Assembly: GCA_020832655.1 (NCBI GenBank)
Contig: JAFIEF010000001.1
Location: 87,284-151,283, forward strand
Length of the DNA stretch: 64,000 nt
Direction of reading: 5' to 3'
Origin: Paracoccaceae bacterium
GTDB lineage: Bacteria; Pseudomonadota; Alphaproteobacteria; Rhodobacterales; Rhodobacteraceae
Shown: positions 51,793-63,461 of the stretch, piece by piece
Layout of the letters: every line of letters starts with the position of its first letter
How positions within the stretch are numbered: the stretch's first letter is position 1
The notes under the pieces: generated by a model
The model's database searches: none
Seen by the model: only the letters and a program-made list of their open reading frames with translations
Told to the model about the DNA's origin: nothing
Program-made: the position numbers and the translations under genes

Positions 51793-51807
51793 GTTCTCGA
51801 TTTGTTC
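51793..51807. promoter_or_regulatory. LexA (SOS) box upstream of recA
   Basis: GTTC-TCGATTT-GTTC exactly matches the alphaproteobacterial GTTC-N7-GTTC consensus. Confidence 0.88.
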
Positions 51808-51886
51808 ATATTCATGTTGTAGGAATATTTCGTGAACAAAGCTGCGATTGCTGCATGTGGCGCAGTATGGAATAAGGGGCCAGGGA

Positions 51887-52954
51887 ATGACTGTAGTGGA
51901 TTTGCTGACAATGACTGACAAGCGGACAGCGGAAAAACAGAAGGCACTCGATTCGGCGCTTGCGCAGATCGAGCGGCAATTCGGCAAAGGCTCGATCATG
52001 CGGCTGGGGGCCGACAGCCCTGTGGCAGAGATCGCGTCCACCTCGACCGGCTCGCTTGGGCTGGACATTGCCCTTGGCATTGGCGGCCTGCCCAAGGGAC
52101 GGATCGTCGAAATCTACGGCCCCGAATCCTCGGGCAAGACCACGCTGACGCTACATGCGGTTGCCGAGGAACAGAAAAAGGGCGGTATCTGCGCCTTCGT
52201 CGATGCCGAACATGCGCTGGATCCGCAATATGCCCGCAAGCTGGGCGTCAATCTGGACGATCTGCTGATCTCGCAGCCCGATACCGGCGAACAGGCGCTG
52301 GAGATTGTCGATACGCTGGTGCGTTCGGGCGCAGTGTCGATGGTGGTGGTCGATTCTGTCGCCGCCCTGACACCGAAATCGGAACTCGAAGGCGATATGG
52401 GCGACAGCAGCGTGGGGGTTCATGCCCGGCTGATGAGTCAGGCCATGCGCAAGCTCGCTGGCTCGATCTCGCGCACCAATTGCATGGTGATCTTCATCAA
52501 CCAGATCCGTATGAAGATCGGCGTCATGTTCGGCAGCCCCGAAACCACCACGGGCGGCAATGCGCTGAAATTCTATGCCTCTGTGCGCTTGGATATCCGC
52601 CGCATCGGCGCGATCAAGGACCGCGATGAAGTTGTGGGCAACCAGACCCGTGTCAAGGTCGTGAAGAACAAGGTCGCCCCGCCCTTCAAGCAGGTCGAAT
52701 TCGATATCATGTATGGCGAAGGGATTTCCAAGACCGGCGAATTGCTGGATCTGGGCGTCAAGGCCGGCGTGGTAGAGAAATCGGGCGCATGGTATTCCTA
52801 TGGCGATGAACGTATCGGGCAGGGGCGTGAAAACGCCAAGAGCTTCCTGAAGGAAAACCCCCAGCGCGCGCTGGAGATCGAGGACAAGATCCGTGCCGCC
52901 CACGGGCTGGATTTCGCGGCCGATGATTCAGACGCCGCGATTGTCGAGGATTGA
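51887..52954 (+). CDS. recA: Recombinase A
   Basis: [59 protein letters not shown]. Confidence 0.98.
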   Translation: MTVVDLLTMTDKRTAEKQKALDSALAQIERQFGKGSIMRLGADSPVAEIASTSTGSLGLDIALGIGGLPKGRIVEIYGPESSGKTTLTLHAVAEEQKKGGICAFVDAEHALDPQYARKLGVNLDDLLISQPDTGEQALEIVDTLVRSGAVSMVVVDSVAALTPKSELEGDMGDSSVGVHARLMSQAMRKLAGSISRTNCMVIFINQIRMKIGVMFGSPETTTGGNALKFYASVRLDIRRIGAIKDRDEVVGNQTRVKVVKNKVAPPFKQVEFDIMYGEGISKTGELLDLGVKAGVVEKSGAWYSYGDERIGQGRENAKSFLKENPQRALEIEDKIRAAHGLDFAADDSDAAIVED

Positions 52955-53329
52955 GGCAAGGCGCCAACCTCATATGCGAGGCGCACCAGCCGCGCGCGCC
53001 ACGACCCGATGAAGCGAAGACCCGCCAGGCGCGTTGCGACAAGCTGATCGTGCCCCGGCGTGGATGCATGGGCACGGTCCTGCCCCCCTTGCCAGCCTGA
53101 TGCAGATGCCACAGGCAGCGCGGTCAAGACCGGGTGCGATGGCAGGCGCGGGACCGTGTTGCGGCTGCTGCTGCTTGCCATGCGCGCCAGGTCGCGGGCG
53201 CCAATGCGCGCGGTGCCGCGCCGGGTCGCGCATGGCCGGGATGGATGCGGGTGCGGTTGAATGGTGGACACGGTCGCGTCGCAGGGCTAAACGAGGCAAA
53301 ATCGCCCCAATCTGCCCGCGAGGACCGCC

Positions 53330-55990
53330 ATGACCAGCCTCAATGATATCCGCTCGACCTTTCTGGATTTCTTCGCCCGCAATGGCCATGAGGTGGTCGA
53401 CAGCTCGCCCCTGGTGCCGCGCAATGACCCCACATTGATGTTCACCAATTCGGGCATGGTGCAGTTCAAGAATGTCTTCACCGGTCTGGAACATCGCGAC
53501 TATAACCGCGCGACAACGTCGCAGAAATGCGTGCGCGCCGGTGGCAAGCACAATGACCTTGACAATGTCGGCTACACCGCGCGCCATCACACCTTCTTCG
53601 AAATGCTGGGGAATTTCAGCTTTGGCGATTACTTCAAATCCGACGCGATTCCCTTCGCATGGGAACTGTTGACCCGCGATTTCGACATCCCCAAAGACCG
53701 GTTGCTGGTCACCGTCTATCACACCGATGACGAAGCGGCGGATATCTGGAAGAAGGTTGCAGGGCTGCCCGATGAGCGCATCATCCGCATCCCGACGGAT
53801 GACAACTTCTGGCGCATGGGGCCAACCGGACCGTGCGGCCCCTGCACCGAAATATTCTTTGACCACGGTCCCAGCATCTGGGGCGGCCCTCCGGGCAGCG
53901 CGGAAGAAGATGGCGACCGTTTCATCGAGATATGGAATCTGGTCTTCATGCAGAATGAACAGCATGAAGATGGTCGCCTGACCGAATTGCCCCGCCAGTC
54001 GATCGATACCGGCATGGGGTTGGAACGGATCGGCGCGCTGTTGCAGGGCAAGCATGACAATTACGACACCGATCTGATGCGCGCGCTGATAGAGGCCAGC
54101 GCGCATGCCACCAGCTCTGACCCCGATGGCCCCGGCAAGACGCATCATCGCGTCATCGCCGATCATCTGCGCGCCACCTCCTTCCTGATCGCCGATGGCG
54201 TGATGCCCGGCAATGACGGGCGCGGCTATGTGCTGCGCCGGATCATGCGTCGCGCCATGCGCCATGCGCATATGCTGGGCGCGCAAGACCCGCTGATGCA
54301 CCGGCTGGTGCCCGCGCTGGTCACGCAGATGGGCGGGCATTTCACCGAGTTGCGCGCGGCACAGGCGCTGATCACCGAGACCCTGCGCGCCGAGGAAACC
54401 CGCTTCCGCCAGACGCTGGATCGCGGTCTGAAACTGCTTGATGCAGAGTTGGAAGGGCTGGCCGAAGGCGCGACCCTGCCCGGCCAGACCGCCTTCAAGC
54501 TTTATGACACTTATGGCTTTCCGCTTGATCTGACGCAGGATGCGCTGCGCGAACGCGGTCGCGCGGTCGATGTTGCGGGGTTTGACGCGGCGATGGCCGA
54601 ACAGAAGGCGCGCGCGCGTGCCAGCTGGGCCGGTACCGGCGAGGCGCAGGATGCCGCGATCTGGTTCGATCTGGCCGATACGCATGGCCCGAGCGAATTT
54701 CTGGGCTATGATATGGAAACCGCCGAGGGGCAGATCCTTGCGCTTGTCGTCGATGGCGCGGCCTGCGCGCGCGCGCAGGGCAGCGTGCAAATCATGGTCA
54801 ACCAGACCCCGTTCTATGCCGAAGCGGGCGGGCAGGTCGGTGATAGCGGCTTCATCCGCTCGGCCACCGGCGTGGCAGAAATTTCTGACACGCGCAAACA
54901 GGCGGGTGTCTTCGTGCATATTGGCCGTGTGATCGAAGGCGAGATCAGCACCGGCCAGCCCGTCAAGCTGGAGGTTGACCACCGCCGTCGCAGCGCCATC
55001 CGCGCCAATCATTCGGCCACCCATCTGCTGCATGAAGCGCTACGCCGTGCATTGGGGGATCACGTGGCGCAGAAAGGCTCGCTCAACGCGCCGGATCGGC
55101 TGCGCTTCGATTTCAGCCATTCGGCGGCGCTCAGCGCATGGGATCTGGCCGCGATCGAGGCAGAGGTAAATGCCTTCATCCGCCAGAATAGCCCAGTCGA
55201 AACCCGCATCATGACCCCCGATGAGGCTCGCGCCATCGGCGCACAGGCGCTGTTTGGCGAAAAATATGGCGATGAGGTGCGCGTCGTGTCAATGGGCCAA
55301 CAGGCCAATTCCGGCAAGGGGCAGGATGGCAACACCTATTCGATCGAACTCTGCGGCGGCACCCATGTCGTGCGCACCGGCGATATCGGCGCCTTTGTCT
55401 GTCTGGGCGACAGCGCCTCTTCGGCAGGGGTACGCCGCATCGAGGCGCTGACCGGGCAGGCCGCGCTGGACTATCTGCGGGCGCAAGAGGCGCGTCTGGC
55501 AGAGGTAGCGGGCGCGTTGAAAGCACCTGCGGGCGATGTGCCCGCGCGGGTGCGCAACCTGCTGGATGAACGCCGCGCGCTGCAAAACGAAATAGCACAG
55601 CTCAAGCGTCAGATCGCGATGGGCGGGGGCACCGAGGCTGATGAGCAGATCAGCACCATTGCGGGCATCCGCTTGATTGCAAGGGTCATGTCAGGGGTGA
55701 GCGGCAAGGAACTGCCCGCGCTGATCGATGCGATGAAGGAAAAGCTGGGTTCCGGCGCCGTGGTGCTGATCGCCGATACCGGCGCACGCCCGGCGGTCGC
55801 GGCAGGGGTGACGGCTGATCTGACCGACCGGCTTTCGGCCATCGATCTGGTGCGCGCCACTGTGGCGGAACTTGGCGGCAAGGGCGGCGGCGGCCGGCCT
55901 GATATGGCACAAGGGGGCGGGGTCGATATCGCCGGGGCCGACAAGGCGCTGGAAGCCGCGCGCGTCGTGATCGAAGGGGTGGATGCATGA
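53330..55990 (+). CDS. alaS: Alanyl-tRNA synthetase
   Basis: [85 protein letters not shown]. Confidence 0.98.
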   Translation: MTSLNDIRSTFLDFFARNGHEVVDSSPLVPRNDPTLMFTNSGMVQFKNVFTGLEHRDYNRATTSQKCVRAGGKHNDLDNVGYTARHHTFFEMLGNFSFGDYFKSDAIPFAWELLTRDFDIPKDRLLVTVYHTDDEAADIWKKVAGLPDERIIRIPTDDNFWRMGPTGPCGPCTEIFFDHGPSIWGGPPGSAEEDGDRFIEIWNLVFMQNEQHEDGRLTELPRQSIDTGMGLERIGALLQGKHDNYDTDLMRALIEASAHATSSDPDGPGKTHHRVIADHLRATSFLIADGVMPGNDGRGYVLRRIMRRAMRHAHMLGAQDPLMHRLVPALVTQMGGHFTELRAAQALITETLRAEETRFRQTLDRGLKLLDAELEGLAEGATLPGQTAFKLYDTYGFPLDLTQDALRERGRAVDVAGFDAAMAEQKARARASWAGTGEAQDAAIWFDLADTHGPSEFLGYDMETAEGQILALVVDGAACARAQGSVQIMVNQTPFYAEAGGQVGDSGFIRSATGVAEISDTRKQAGVFVHIGRVIEGEISTGQPVKLEVDHRRRSAIRANHSATHLLHEALRRALGDHVAQKGSLNAPDRLRFDFSHSAALSAWDLAAIEAEVNAFIRQNSPVETRIMTPDEARAIGAQALFGEKYGDEVRVVSMGQQANSGKGQDGNTYSIELCGGTHVVRTGDIGAFVCLGDSASSAGVRRIEALTGQAALDYLRAQEARLAEVAGALKAPAGDVPARVRNLLDERRALQNEIAQLKRQIAMGGGTEADEQISTIAGIRLIARVMSGVSGKELPALIDAMKEKLGSGAVVLIADTGARPAVAAGVTADLTDRLSAIDLVRATVAELGGKGGGGRPDMAQGGGVDIAGADKALEAARVVIEGVDA

Positions 55991-56274
55991 GCGCGCTCTG
56001 GATTGCCCATGTCACTGTCACCGATCCCGAGGCTTATGGCGAATATGCCAGCCGCGCGACTGCGGCGATTGGCGCGCATGGCGGGGTCTTCCTTGCGCGG
56101 GCCGGGCGCTATGTCCAGCTTGAAGGACGCGAACGCAAGCGCAATGTCGTGGCGCGCTTTCCTTCGGTCGAGGCGGCAGTTGCCTGCTACAATTCGCCCG
56201 AATACCAAGAGGCGCTGAGCTTTGCCAAAGACGCCGCAGAGCGTGATCTGGTGGTGGTCGAAGAAAACAGCTGA
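55987..56274 (+). CDS. DUF1330 family protein
   Basis: [76 protein letters not shown]. Confidence 0.9.
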   Translation: MSALWIAHVTVTDPEAYGEYASRATAAIGAHGGVFLARAGRYVQLEGRERKRNVVARFPSVEAAVACYNSPEYQEALSFAKDAAERDLVVVEENS

Positions 56275-56277
56275 ACT

Positions 56278-56352
56278 GCGTTTTCAGCCTTGCCAAAATA
56301 TCCTCGGGGGGGTCCGGCCCACGGGGCCGGACGGGGGGCAGACAGCCCCCCA
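56278..56352 (-). repeat. Intergenic GC-hairpin + CCCCGAGGATATTTTGGCAAG element (copy 3)
   Basis: On the - strand: GGGGGGCTGTCTGCCCCCCGTCCGGCCCCGTGGGCCGGACCCCCCCGAGGATATTTTGGCAAGGCTGAAAA. Confidence 0.7.
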
Positions 56353-56358
56353 ATTCCG

Positions 56359-57132
56359 TCACGGCCCGGCAAACGGGTCGGCGGCATAGCCCACCCCGGT
56401 CAGGCACAACCCGTCCGGCGGGCTGACCGGCCCGCAGGCTGCGCGGTCGCGCGCCTTGAGCGCCTGTCTGACATCCTCGGGCTGCCATGCGCCCGCGCCC
56501 ACGCGCTCCAGCGTGCCGACAATGCTGCGCACCTGATTATGCAGGAAAGAGCGCGCGCGCAGATGAAAGCGGAACTCGGTGCCATGCGGGATCGCGACGG
56601 CTTCAACTGTCAGCGCGTCAAGCGTCTTGACCGCCGAGGCCGCCTGGCACTGGCTGGCGCGGAAGGTGGTGAAATCATGCTGGCCGATCAGATGTTGCGC
56701 GCCCTGCTGCATCGCGGCCAGATCCAGCCCGCGGCGGATATGCCAGACCTGCCCTGCCGCCAGTGTGGGCGGCGCGCGGCGCGACAGCAGGCGAAACAGA
56801 TAGCGCCGCTCCAGCGCGGAAAAGCGCGCATGGAAGCTGTCATCCACCTGAGCGCAGGCCAGCACCGCCACCGGGGCCGGGCGCAGATGGTGATTGAGCG
56901 CCTCCATCAGCCGGAACGGATCCCAGTCGCGGCGCATGTCGCAATGCGCCACCTGTCCGGTGGCATGCACCCCGGTATCGGTGCGCCCTGCCGCCGCGAT
57001 GCGCGGCAGATCGGGTTCCAGCCGCGCCAGCGCAGCCTCTATCGCGCCCTGAACCGAGGGCCGGTCGGCCTGCGCCTGCCAGCCGCAAAAGGGCCGTCCG
57101 TCATATTCGATTTTCAGTGCATATCGGGGCAT
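56359..57132 (-). CDS. truA: tRNA pseudouridine(38-40) synthase
   Basis: [71 protein letters not shown]. Confidence 0.97.
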   Translation of the reverse strand: MPRYALKIEYDGRPFCGWQAQADRPSVQGAIEAALARLEPDLPRIAAAGRTDTGVHATGQVAHCDMRRDWDPFRLMEALNHHLRPAPVAVLACAQVDDSFHARFSALERRYLFRLLSRRAPPTLAAGQVWHIRRGLDLAAMQQGAQHLIGQHDFTTFRASQCQAASAVKTLDALTVEAVAIPHGTEFRFHLRARSFLHNQVRSIVGTLERVGAGAWQPEDVRQALKARDRAACGPVSPPDGLCLTGVGYAADPFAGP

Positions 57133-57168
57133 GGCGTCCGAGGTAGCGCGCGCGCGCGGCCAATGCAA

Positions 57169-58020
57169 TCAGCCTTCCGCGCGCAAAATCGCGGCCAGCC
57201 CGGTCTGATAGTCGCGATAGCGCAGTTTCAGCCCCAGCTCTGCCTTGATGCGGTCATTGCGCACGCGCTTGCTGTCGGCATAGAAAGATCGCGCCATTGG
57301 CGAAAGCGCGGCCTGCTCGAACGGCACTGCGGGCGGTGGGGGCAGGCCCAGCAGATGCGCGGCATGTTCCAGCACATCTTGAGGCGGGGCCGGGGCGTCG
57401 TCGCACAGATTATAGATACGGGCGCCGATATCCGATTTGATCGCCAGTTCCAGCGCCTGACCGATATCGTCGCAATGAATGCGCGAAAACACCTGCCCCC
57501 GCTTGATCACCCGCTGCGCGCGCCCGCTGCGCAGCTTTTCGAACGGGCCGCGACCGGGGCCGTAAATCCCGGCCAGCCGGAAGATATGCAGCCGCAGCCC
57601 TGCCGCATCGCACAGCGCTTGCCAGCGGGCTTCGGCGGCAACGCGCGCGCGCGCGCGCTCGGTGCTGGGGTTGGGGGGGGTGGTTTCATCGACCCAGCCG
57701 CCCTGTGCATCGCCATAAACCCCGATGGTTGACAGATAGCCCACCCAGTCCAGATGCGTGGCCGCCGCGATCTGCGGCCCGCAGGCATCCAGCACCGGCT
57801 CGCTGCTTCCCGGCGCGACAGAGCTGAGCAGATGGGTTGCGCGTTTCAGCGGCAGATCGGTTCCGGGCCAGATCAGCGCTTCGATGCCGCGTGCTTCCAT
57901 TGCGCGGGCTTTCTGGGCGCTGCGCGTGGTGGCAATGATGTGCCAGCCCTTGGGCTGCAAACGGCGCGCCAGCGCCTCGGCGCTATAGCCATGCCCGATG
58001 GAAAGAAGTGTCTTGGTCAT
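57169..58020 (-). CDS. NAD(P)-dependent epimerase/dehydratase (SDR-e)
   Basis: MTKTLLSIGHGYSAEALARRLQPKGWHIIATTRS; YLSTIGVYGDAQGGWVDETTPPNPSTERARARVAAE; RLAGIYGPGRGPFEKL. Confidence 0.9.
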   Translation of the reverse strand: MTKTLLSIGHGYSAEALARRLQPKGWHIIATTRSAQKARAMEARGIEALIWPGTDLPLKRATHLLSSVAPGSSEPVLDACGPQIAAATHLDWVGYLSTIGVYGDAQGGWVDETTPPNPSTERARARVAAEARWQALCDAAGLRLHIFRLAGIYGPGRGPFEKLRSGRAQRVIKRGQVFSRIHCDDIGQALELAIKSDIGARIYNLCDDAPAPPQDVLEHAAHLLGLPPPPAVPFEQAALSPMARSFYADSKRVRNDRIKAELGLKLRYRDYQTGLAAILRAEG

Positions 58021-58140
58021 GGCGCCGAGTATCGGATTGCGGCGCGGGCGGCGCAAGGGGGCGCGCGCCTTTTCGCTGGCGGTGCCTGCGTCAAGCTGGC
58101 AATCTGCCGCCATGCCAAAGCCCCCTTCGGATGGAACGAT

Positions 58141-58596
58141 ATGTCACCTGACACTGTGAAATACGCCATCGTCATGCTGGCCGCCGGGGTGGGTGTACCG
58201 GTTCTGGCGGCGCTGAACGCCCAGATGGGCGCGCGGATCGGTTCACCCGCGGCCGCGGCGGCGGTGATGTTCGTGCTGGCCGCGGCTGTGGCAGGGGTGG
58301 TCGCGCTGGCAATCGGGCAGGGCGGCGGTTTTGCCCAGCTTTCCGCGCAGCCGAAATATCTGTTTCTGGCAGGGGCGCTGATTGCTTTCTACCTGTTGTC
58401 GATTTCTTGGGTCGCGCCACATTTCGGGGTCGGCAATGCGGTGATCTTCGTGTTGCTGGGGCAAATCCTTGCGATTGCCGTGATAGATCATTTCGGCCTC
58501 TTTGGTGCGCGGCTGCGCCCGATGGACTGGCCGCGTCTTGCCGGGATTGCGCTGATGATGCTGGGCGTCGTATTGGCGCAGCGCCCGATGCAATAG
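58141..58596 (+). CDS. DMT family transporter (YdcZ/DUF606-like)
   Basis: VMLAAGVGVPVLAALNAQMGARIGSPAAAAAVMFVLAAAVAGVVAL; ISWVAPHFGVGNAVIFVLLGQILAIAVIDHFGLFG. Confidence 0.88.
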   Translation: MSPDTVKYAIVMLAAGVGVPVLAALNAQMGARIGSPAAAAAVMFVLAAAVAGVVALAIGQGGGFAQLSAQPKYLFLAGALIAFYLLSISWVAPHFGVGNAVIFVLLGQILAIAVIDHFGLFGARLRPMDWPRLAGIALMMLGVVLAQRPMQ

Positions 58597-58651
58597 CGCA
58601 CTGTTGCCTGACGGCAACGCATCGTTTTCATTGTGACCTGCCGCGCGCGAA

Positions 58652-58665
58652 TTGATCAGTATCAA
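58652..58665. promoter_or_regulatory. FNR/FnrL-type box upstream of ppk2
   Basis: TTGAT-CAGT-ATCAA, perfect match to the TTGAT-N4-ATCAA consensus. Confidence 0.7.
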
Positions 58666-58735
58666 TGACAGCTTTTCCGCTGCGTGTCAGTTGAGCACAG
58701 AACCAGTTGCAATGGGATGTGGATAGGAGAACCGA

Positions 58736-59797
58736 ATGAAAGATGCCGCGATTGCCAAGACCAGTTCAGCCCCCGGCGCAGAGGAAAGCAAGCTGCCCGA
58801 GCCAGAAACAGCGGCAATCACCGCTGTGGCTGCGGCGCAATCGCACCCGGCAGAGTCGCCCCCGGTTTCTGAGAATCCGATCAGTAAGCTGACGATAGGC
58901 GAAAAGCTAAAGACCGCCCCCAAATCGCATAGCTGGCGACCCGACCCGGATGAACTGACCACCGAGGAAATCCGGCAGTTCTTCGAATCCGACCGCTACC
59001 CCTATCGCTACAAGATGGCGCGCAAACCCTATGAGGCGGAAAAGGCGCGCCTTCAGGCCGAATTGCTGAAGGTCCAGAAATGGGCCATTGAAACGGGTGA
59101 GCGGTTCGTTTTTCTGTTCGAAGGGCGCGACGCGGCCGGCAAGGGCGGCACCATCAAGCGTTTTAATGAGCATTTAAACCCGCGTTTTGCGCGGGTGGTC
59201 GCGCTGAACAAGCCCTCTGACAAAGAGCGCGGAGAATGGTACTTCCAGCGCTATATCGAGCATCTGCCGACATCGGGGGAAATGGTGTTCTACGACCGGT
59301 CCTGGTATAATCGCGCCGGGGTCGAGCGTGTGATGGGGTTCTGCACCCCGACGGAATATCTGGAATTCATGCGTCAGGCACCCGAGTTCGAGCGCATGAT
59401 GGTGCGCTCGGGCATCCGGCTATACAAATTCTGGTTTTCGGTCACGCCCGAAGAACAGCGCCGCCGCTTCGCCTCGCGCGAAACAGACCCGCTCAAACGC
59501 TGGAAGCTGTCGCCCATCGACAAGGCCAGCCTTGGCAAATGGGATGAATACACCCAAGCGAAAGAGGCGATGTTCTTCTACACCGATACCGCCGACGCGC
59601 CCTGGACAGTGATCAAATCCAAGGACAAGAAGCGCGCGCGTCTGGAATGCATGAAGTACTTCCTGTCAACGCTGGACTACCCCGGCAAGGATCCCGAAAT
59701 CGTGCGCAACCCCGATCCGCTGATTGTGGGGCGCGCGCGGCATGTGGTGCTGTCGGGGGCGGAACTGTCCCATGTCATGGGCGCATCGGCAGGCTGA
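58736..59797 (+). CDS. ppk2: Polyphosphate kinase 2
   Basis: VFLFEGRDAAGKGGTIKRFNEHLNPRFARVVALNKPSDKERGEWYFQRYIEHLPTSGEMVFYDRSWYNRAGVERVMGFC. Confidence 0.97.
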   Translation: MKDAAIAKTSSAPGAEESKLPEPETAAITAVAAAQSHPAESPPVSENPISKLTIGEKLKTAPKSHSWRPDPDELTTEEIRQFFESDRYPYRYKMARKPYEAEKARLQAELLKVQKWAIETGERFVFLFEGRDAAGKGGTIKRFNEHLNPRFARVVALNKPSDKERGEWYFQRYIEHLPTSGEMVFYDRSWYNRAGVERVMGFCTPTEYLEFMRQAPEFERMMVRSGIRLYKFWFSVTPEEQRRRFASRETDPLKRWKLSPIDKASLGKWDEYTQAKEAMFFYTDTADAPWTVIKSKDKKRARLECMKYFLSTLDYPGKDPEIVRNPDPLIVGRARHVVLSGAELSHVMGASAG

Positions 59798-59836
59798 TAT
59801 GGCCGGTGCCGGATGGGCTGACAGGCGGGGGCGATG

Positions 59837-59871
59837 ACCCGCCTGTTCGTGGCCCGAATGGTCAGGCGGGT
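59837..59871. terminator. Hairpin between convergent ppk2 and small ORF
   Basis: ACCCGCCTG-N17-CAGGCGGGT followed by TTC. Confidence 0.55.
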
Positions 59872-60059
59872 TTCTGCCCCGTCGCGCCAGCCTGGTGCTG
59901 TGTCCTGAAAGCAGCAACCAGCGCTGCCCATATTTTCGCGGTCTGGGCGCGAAGGAACTCTGCGCGCAGCCGTCTGGCTTCGAATTCAAGCTGGGTGACA
60001 TCTGTCAGGGACGGATGCGTGTTTGTGCCTTGTGTCATCTTCTTGATACCTGTGTTCAT
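59862..60059 (-). CDS. Small alpha-helical protein (RSP_7527-like family)
   Basis: MNTGIKKMTQGTNTHPSLTDVTQLEFEARRLRAEFLRAQTAKIWAALVAAFRTQ; start uncertain. Confidence 0.55.
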   Translation of the reverse strand: MNTGIKKMTQGTNTHPSLTDVTQLEFEARRLRAEFLRAQTAKIWAALVAAFRTQHQAGATGQKPA

Positions 60060-60255
60060 GCCATCTTGTGGCCCTGCGTCGAAATAGACGCTGCGACGCA
60101 GCATTACGAGGTGCATGAACGAAATCCCGCCATGCAAGTGATGCAAGGCTGTGACGGGCTGTTGCCTTGATAGCGCTAACGGATTATATGCTGCCCCAGA
60201 ACGCGCAGCCAGGGCACAGGCACGCCGCGCGGGCGTGCCAGCCAATGGAGGGAAG

Positions 60256-62061
60256 ATGCCGCTCAATCCGCAGATCGAAGCCATCACCGACCGCATCCGC
60301 AGCCGGTCGACCGAACGCCGCACGGCCTATCTGGACCGCATGCGCAAGGCTGCCGAGGCCGGCCCGGCCCGCGCCCATCTCAGTTGTGGCAATCAGGCCC
60401 ATGCCTATGCCGCAATGGGCGCGGACAAGGACGCGCTGGCCGAAGGCCGCGCGCCCAATCTGGGCATCGTCACCGCCTATAACGACATGCTCTCGGCGCA
60501 TCAGCCCTTTGAAAATTATCCCCAGATCATCCGCAGCGCGGCGCGCGCGGCAGGCGGCACCGCGCAGGTGGCGGGTGGTGTGCCAGCGATGTGCGACGGT
60601 GTCACCCAGGGCCAGCCGGGGATGGAGCTGTCGTTGTTCTCGCGCGATGTTATCGCGCTTTCGGCCGGGGTGGCGATGTCGCATAACTGTTTTGACGCGG
60701 CGGTCTGGCTGGGGGTCTGCGACAAGATCGTGCCGGGTCTGGTGATTGCGGCGGCGACATTCGGCCATGTGCCCGCCGTCTTCATTCCCGCAGGGCCGAT
60801 GACCAGCGGCCTGCCCAATGATGAAAAGGCCCGCGTGCGCCAGCAATTCGCACAAGGGCAGGTCGGGCGTGACAAGCTGATGGAAGCAGAGATGTCCAGC
60901 TATCACGGCCCCGGCACCTGCACCTTTTACGGCACCGCCAATACCAACCAAATGCTGATGGAGTTCATGGGCCTGCACCTGCCAGGAGCCGCCTTTGTCA
61001 ATCCCGGCACGCCGCTGCGCGAGGCGCTCACCGCCGCCGCCACTGAACGCGCGCTGGCGATTACCGCGCTGGGAAGTAACTATCGCCCCGCAGCGCAGGT
61101 GCTGGATGAATGCGCTTTCGTCAATGGCATTGTCGGGCTGATGGCCACGGGCGGGTCCACCAATCTGGTGCTGCATCTGCCCGCAATGGCGCGCGCGGCG
61201 GGAATTGAACTTACACTTCAGGATTTCGCAGAGATCTCGGATCTGGTGCCGCTGATGGCCAAGATCTATCCCAACGGTTTGGCAGATGTGAACCATTTCC
61301 ACGCTGCGGGGGGTTTGGGCTTCATGATCGGCGAGTTGCTTGATGCCGGGCTGCTGCATGAGGATGTCTGTACCGTGGCAGGCGACGGGCTGGCGCGCTA
61401 TGCGCAGGAACCCAAGCTGCGCGACGGGCGGCTGGTCTGGGAAGCCGGGGCGGAGTGCAGCGCCAATGACCGCATCCTGCGTCCGGCATCCGACCCGTTC
61501 CAGCGCTCGGGCGGGCTGAAACAGCTTTCCGGCAATCTGGGGCAAGGGGTGATCAAGACCTCTGCCGTGGACCCCGCGCGCCATGTCATCGAGGCCCGCG
61601 CGCGCATCTTCCATGATCAGCACAGCGTCAAGGCGGCGTTCCGCGCCGGGGAATTCACCGAAGACACCATTGTTGTCGTCCGCTTTCAGGGACCAGCGGC
61701 GAACGGCATGCCAGAGTTGCATTCGCTGACCCCGATCCTGTCGGTGTTGCAGGATCGCGGGCTGAAAGTGGCGCTGGTGACCGATGGGCGCATGTCGGGG
61801 GCCAGCGGCAAGGTGCCCGCTGCGATCCATGTCGCGCCCGAAGCCGCGCGCGGCGGGCCGCTGGCGCGGCTACGCGAAGGCGATCTTTTGCGGCTGGATG
61901 CGGCGGCGGGCAGGCTGGATGTGCTGGAAGATGGCTTTGCCGAACGCGCGCCGGTCATGGCCGATCTTGCCGACAACCAGACCGGCATCGGGCGCGAGCT
62001 GTTCGCGGCGTTCCGCGCCAGTGTGGGCGATTCAACCGATGGGGCCGGGGTGGTGGTGTAA
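60256..62061 (+). CDS. edd: Phosphogluconate dehydratase
   Basis: [93 protein letters not shown]. Confidence 0.96.
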   Translation: MPLNPQIEAITDRIRSRSTERRTAYLDRMRKAAEAGPARAHLSCGNQAHAYAAMGADKDALAEGRAPNLGIVTAYNDMLSAHQPFENYPQIIRSAARAAGGTAQVAGGVPAMCDGVTQGQPGMELSLFSRDVIALSAGVAMSHNCFDAAVWLGVCDKIVPGLVIAAATFGHVPAVFIPAGPMTSGLPNDEKARVRQQFAQGQVGRDKLMEAEMSSYHGPGTCTFYGTANTNQMLMEFMGLHLPGAAFVNPGTPLREALTAAATERALAITALGSNYRPAAQVLDECAFVNGIVGLMATGGSTNLVLHLPAMARAAGIELTLQDFAEISDLVPLMAKIYPNGLADVNHFHAAGGLGFMIGELLDAGLLHEDVCTVAGDGLARYAQEPKLRDGRLVWEAGAECSANDRILRPASDPFQRSGGLKQLSGNLGQGVIKTSAVDPARHVIEARARIFHDQHSVKAAFRAGEFTEDTIVVVRFQGPAANGMPELHSLTPILSVLQDRGLKVALVTDGRMSGASGKVPAAIHVAPEAARGGPLARLREGDLLRLDAAAGRLDVLEDGFAERAPVMADLADNQTGIGRELFAAFRASVGDSTDGAGVVV

Positions 62062-62148
62062 CCTTTCGGCAGGGCCGGAGGGCGAAAGCCCGACGCGGCC
62101 CGCGCCCCCCTGGATGGGGGGCAAGGGACGCCCCCCTCTGCGCTTCGC

Positions 62149-62844
62149 TCAGCCGCCCTCGGGCGAGAGCTTCCATTTCGCCTCGTTCTCCTCGATCGCG
62201 CGGATGCGGTCGTCGGTCTTGGGGTGCGACATCAGCCAGGCCGGCATCCCGCCCCCCATCCCGGTCAGCCCTTCGAGTTTGCGAAACAGGCTCTTTTGCG
62301 GCCCGGTGCCGATCCCGGCCTTGACCAGCAGCGCCGAGGCATAGGCATCAGCCTCGTATTCATCATTGCGGCTGAGTTTCGCGGCCAGCATCGTGACCAC
62401 GAAATTCGCGATCACCGCCCCCAGACCCGGCAGGAAGCGGTTGAACACCGTGGCCAGCACCATGCGTACCGCATTGGTGCCGGAAAAATCGATCATCCGC
62501 TTGCGCGAATGCCCCAGCGCCACATGCCCCAGCTCATGGGCGATGACACTTGCCATTTCCTCGGCGGATACCTCGCCCTGGCGGTATTTGTTGTAGAACC
62601 CGCGCGTGATGAAAATCCGCCCATCGGGGGCGGCCAGCCCGTTCACAGGCTCGATCTCGTAGACATGCACGCGGATCTGACCAACGCCCACGGCATCGGC
62701 AAAACGGTCGGTCAGATCCTTCAGCCGCTTGTCGGCCAGCAGGCTGGAGCGCGCGTCAAGCTCGTTACGCGTGCGCCAGGCAGAGAACCAGTACATGACC
62801 AGCCCGTAACCGATGATCAGCAGGATCGGGATCAGTTTTGTCAT
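62149..62844 (-). CDS. M48 family metallopeptidase
   Basis: [20 protein letters not shown] (HExxH); N-terminal [25 protein letters not shown]. Confidence 0.92.
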   Translation of the reverse strand: MTKLIPILLIIGYGLVMYWFSAWRTRNELDARSSLLADKRLKDLTDRFADAVGVGQIRVHVYEIEPVNGLAAPDGRIFITRGFYNKYRQGEVSAEEMASVIAHELGHVALGHSRKRMIDFSGTNAVRMVLATVFNRFLPGLGAVIANFVVTMLAAKLSRNDEYEADAYASALLVKAGIGTGPQKSLFRKLEGLTGMGGGMPAWLMSHPKTDDRIRAIEENEAKWKLSPEGG

Positions 62845-63047
62845 AGGCCAGATATGGGGCATGGACCGGCATGGGGCAATGATCAATCTGCCGCTTTGTG
62901 ATATGTGCGATGGGATGCCGCGCGGCGAGCACGGTTTCGCGGGCAAGGGCATGAAGCCGGACCGGCAAGCACAAGCCTCGATCACATGAAGCTGAGCCGC
63001 CACTGCCGCAGTGCAGCCTGACTGATGCAGCAGATAGGGGATTTGCC

Positions 63048-63461
63048 ATGCCCGAAGACACCATTCGACACGCGCAATGTTCGTGCGGTCAGTTTCGAGT
63101 AACCGTCAAAGGAGATCTGGAATGGGTCAATATTTGCAACTGCTACGATTGCCAGCGTCGCAGCGGAAGTGCTTTTCACATCGCAGGATTCTTCCGCGAA
63201 GAACAGGTAACAGACAATCTCGGCGAGCGACGAGAGTATAGAAGGCCCACAAATGAAGACAGAACACTGGATCTTGAGTTCTGCCCGATTTGTGGGGTTT
63301 CGCTGTTGTTTCGCTTGAAATTGCGGCCGGGAATGGTTGCAATTCATGGCGGTTGTTTTGCTGATCGCAACTTTCCGGCACCCGACAGGATATGGTTTGC
63401 GCATAGGGCGCATCCTTGGGTGGTTTTGCCTCCTGGCGAAAACATGACGCCATCACCGTAG
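63048..63461 (+). CDS. GFA (glutathione-dependent formaldehyde-activating) family protein
   Basis: AQCSCGQFRVTVKGDLEWVNICNCYDCQRRSGSAFHIAGFF...LEFCPICGVSLLFR. Confidence 0.9.
   Translation: MPEDTIRHAQCSCGQFRVTVKGDLEWVNICNCYDCQRRSGSAFHIAGFFREEQVTDNLGERREYRRPTNEDRTLDLEFCPICGVSLLFRLKLRPGMVAIHGGCFADRNFPAPDRIWFAHRAHPWVVLPPGENMTPSP

Noticed and set aside
53034-53333. 99-aa Cys-rich ORF before alaS
   Set aside because: No domain or ribosome-binding support; overlapping ORFs in other frames show the same composition bias.
52970-55033. 687-aa antisense ORF opposite alaS
   Set aside because: Lies antisense to an unmistakable alaS; His/Gln/Arg-rich composition typical of reverse-strand ORFs in high-GC genes.
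60184-61830. 548-aa antisense ORF opposite edd
   Set aside because: Shadow ORF of a confident edd gene.
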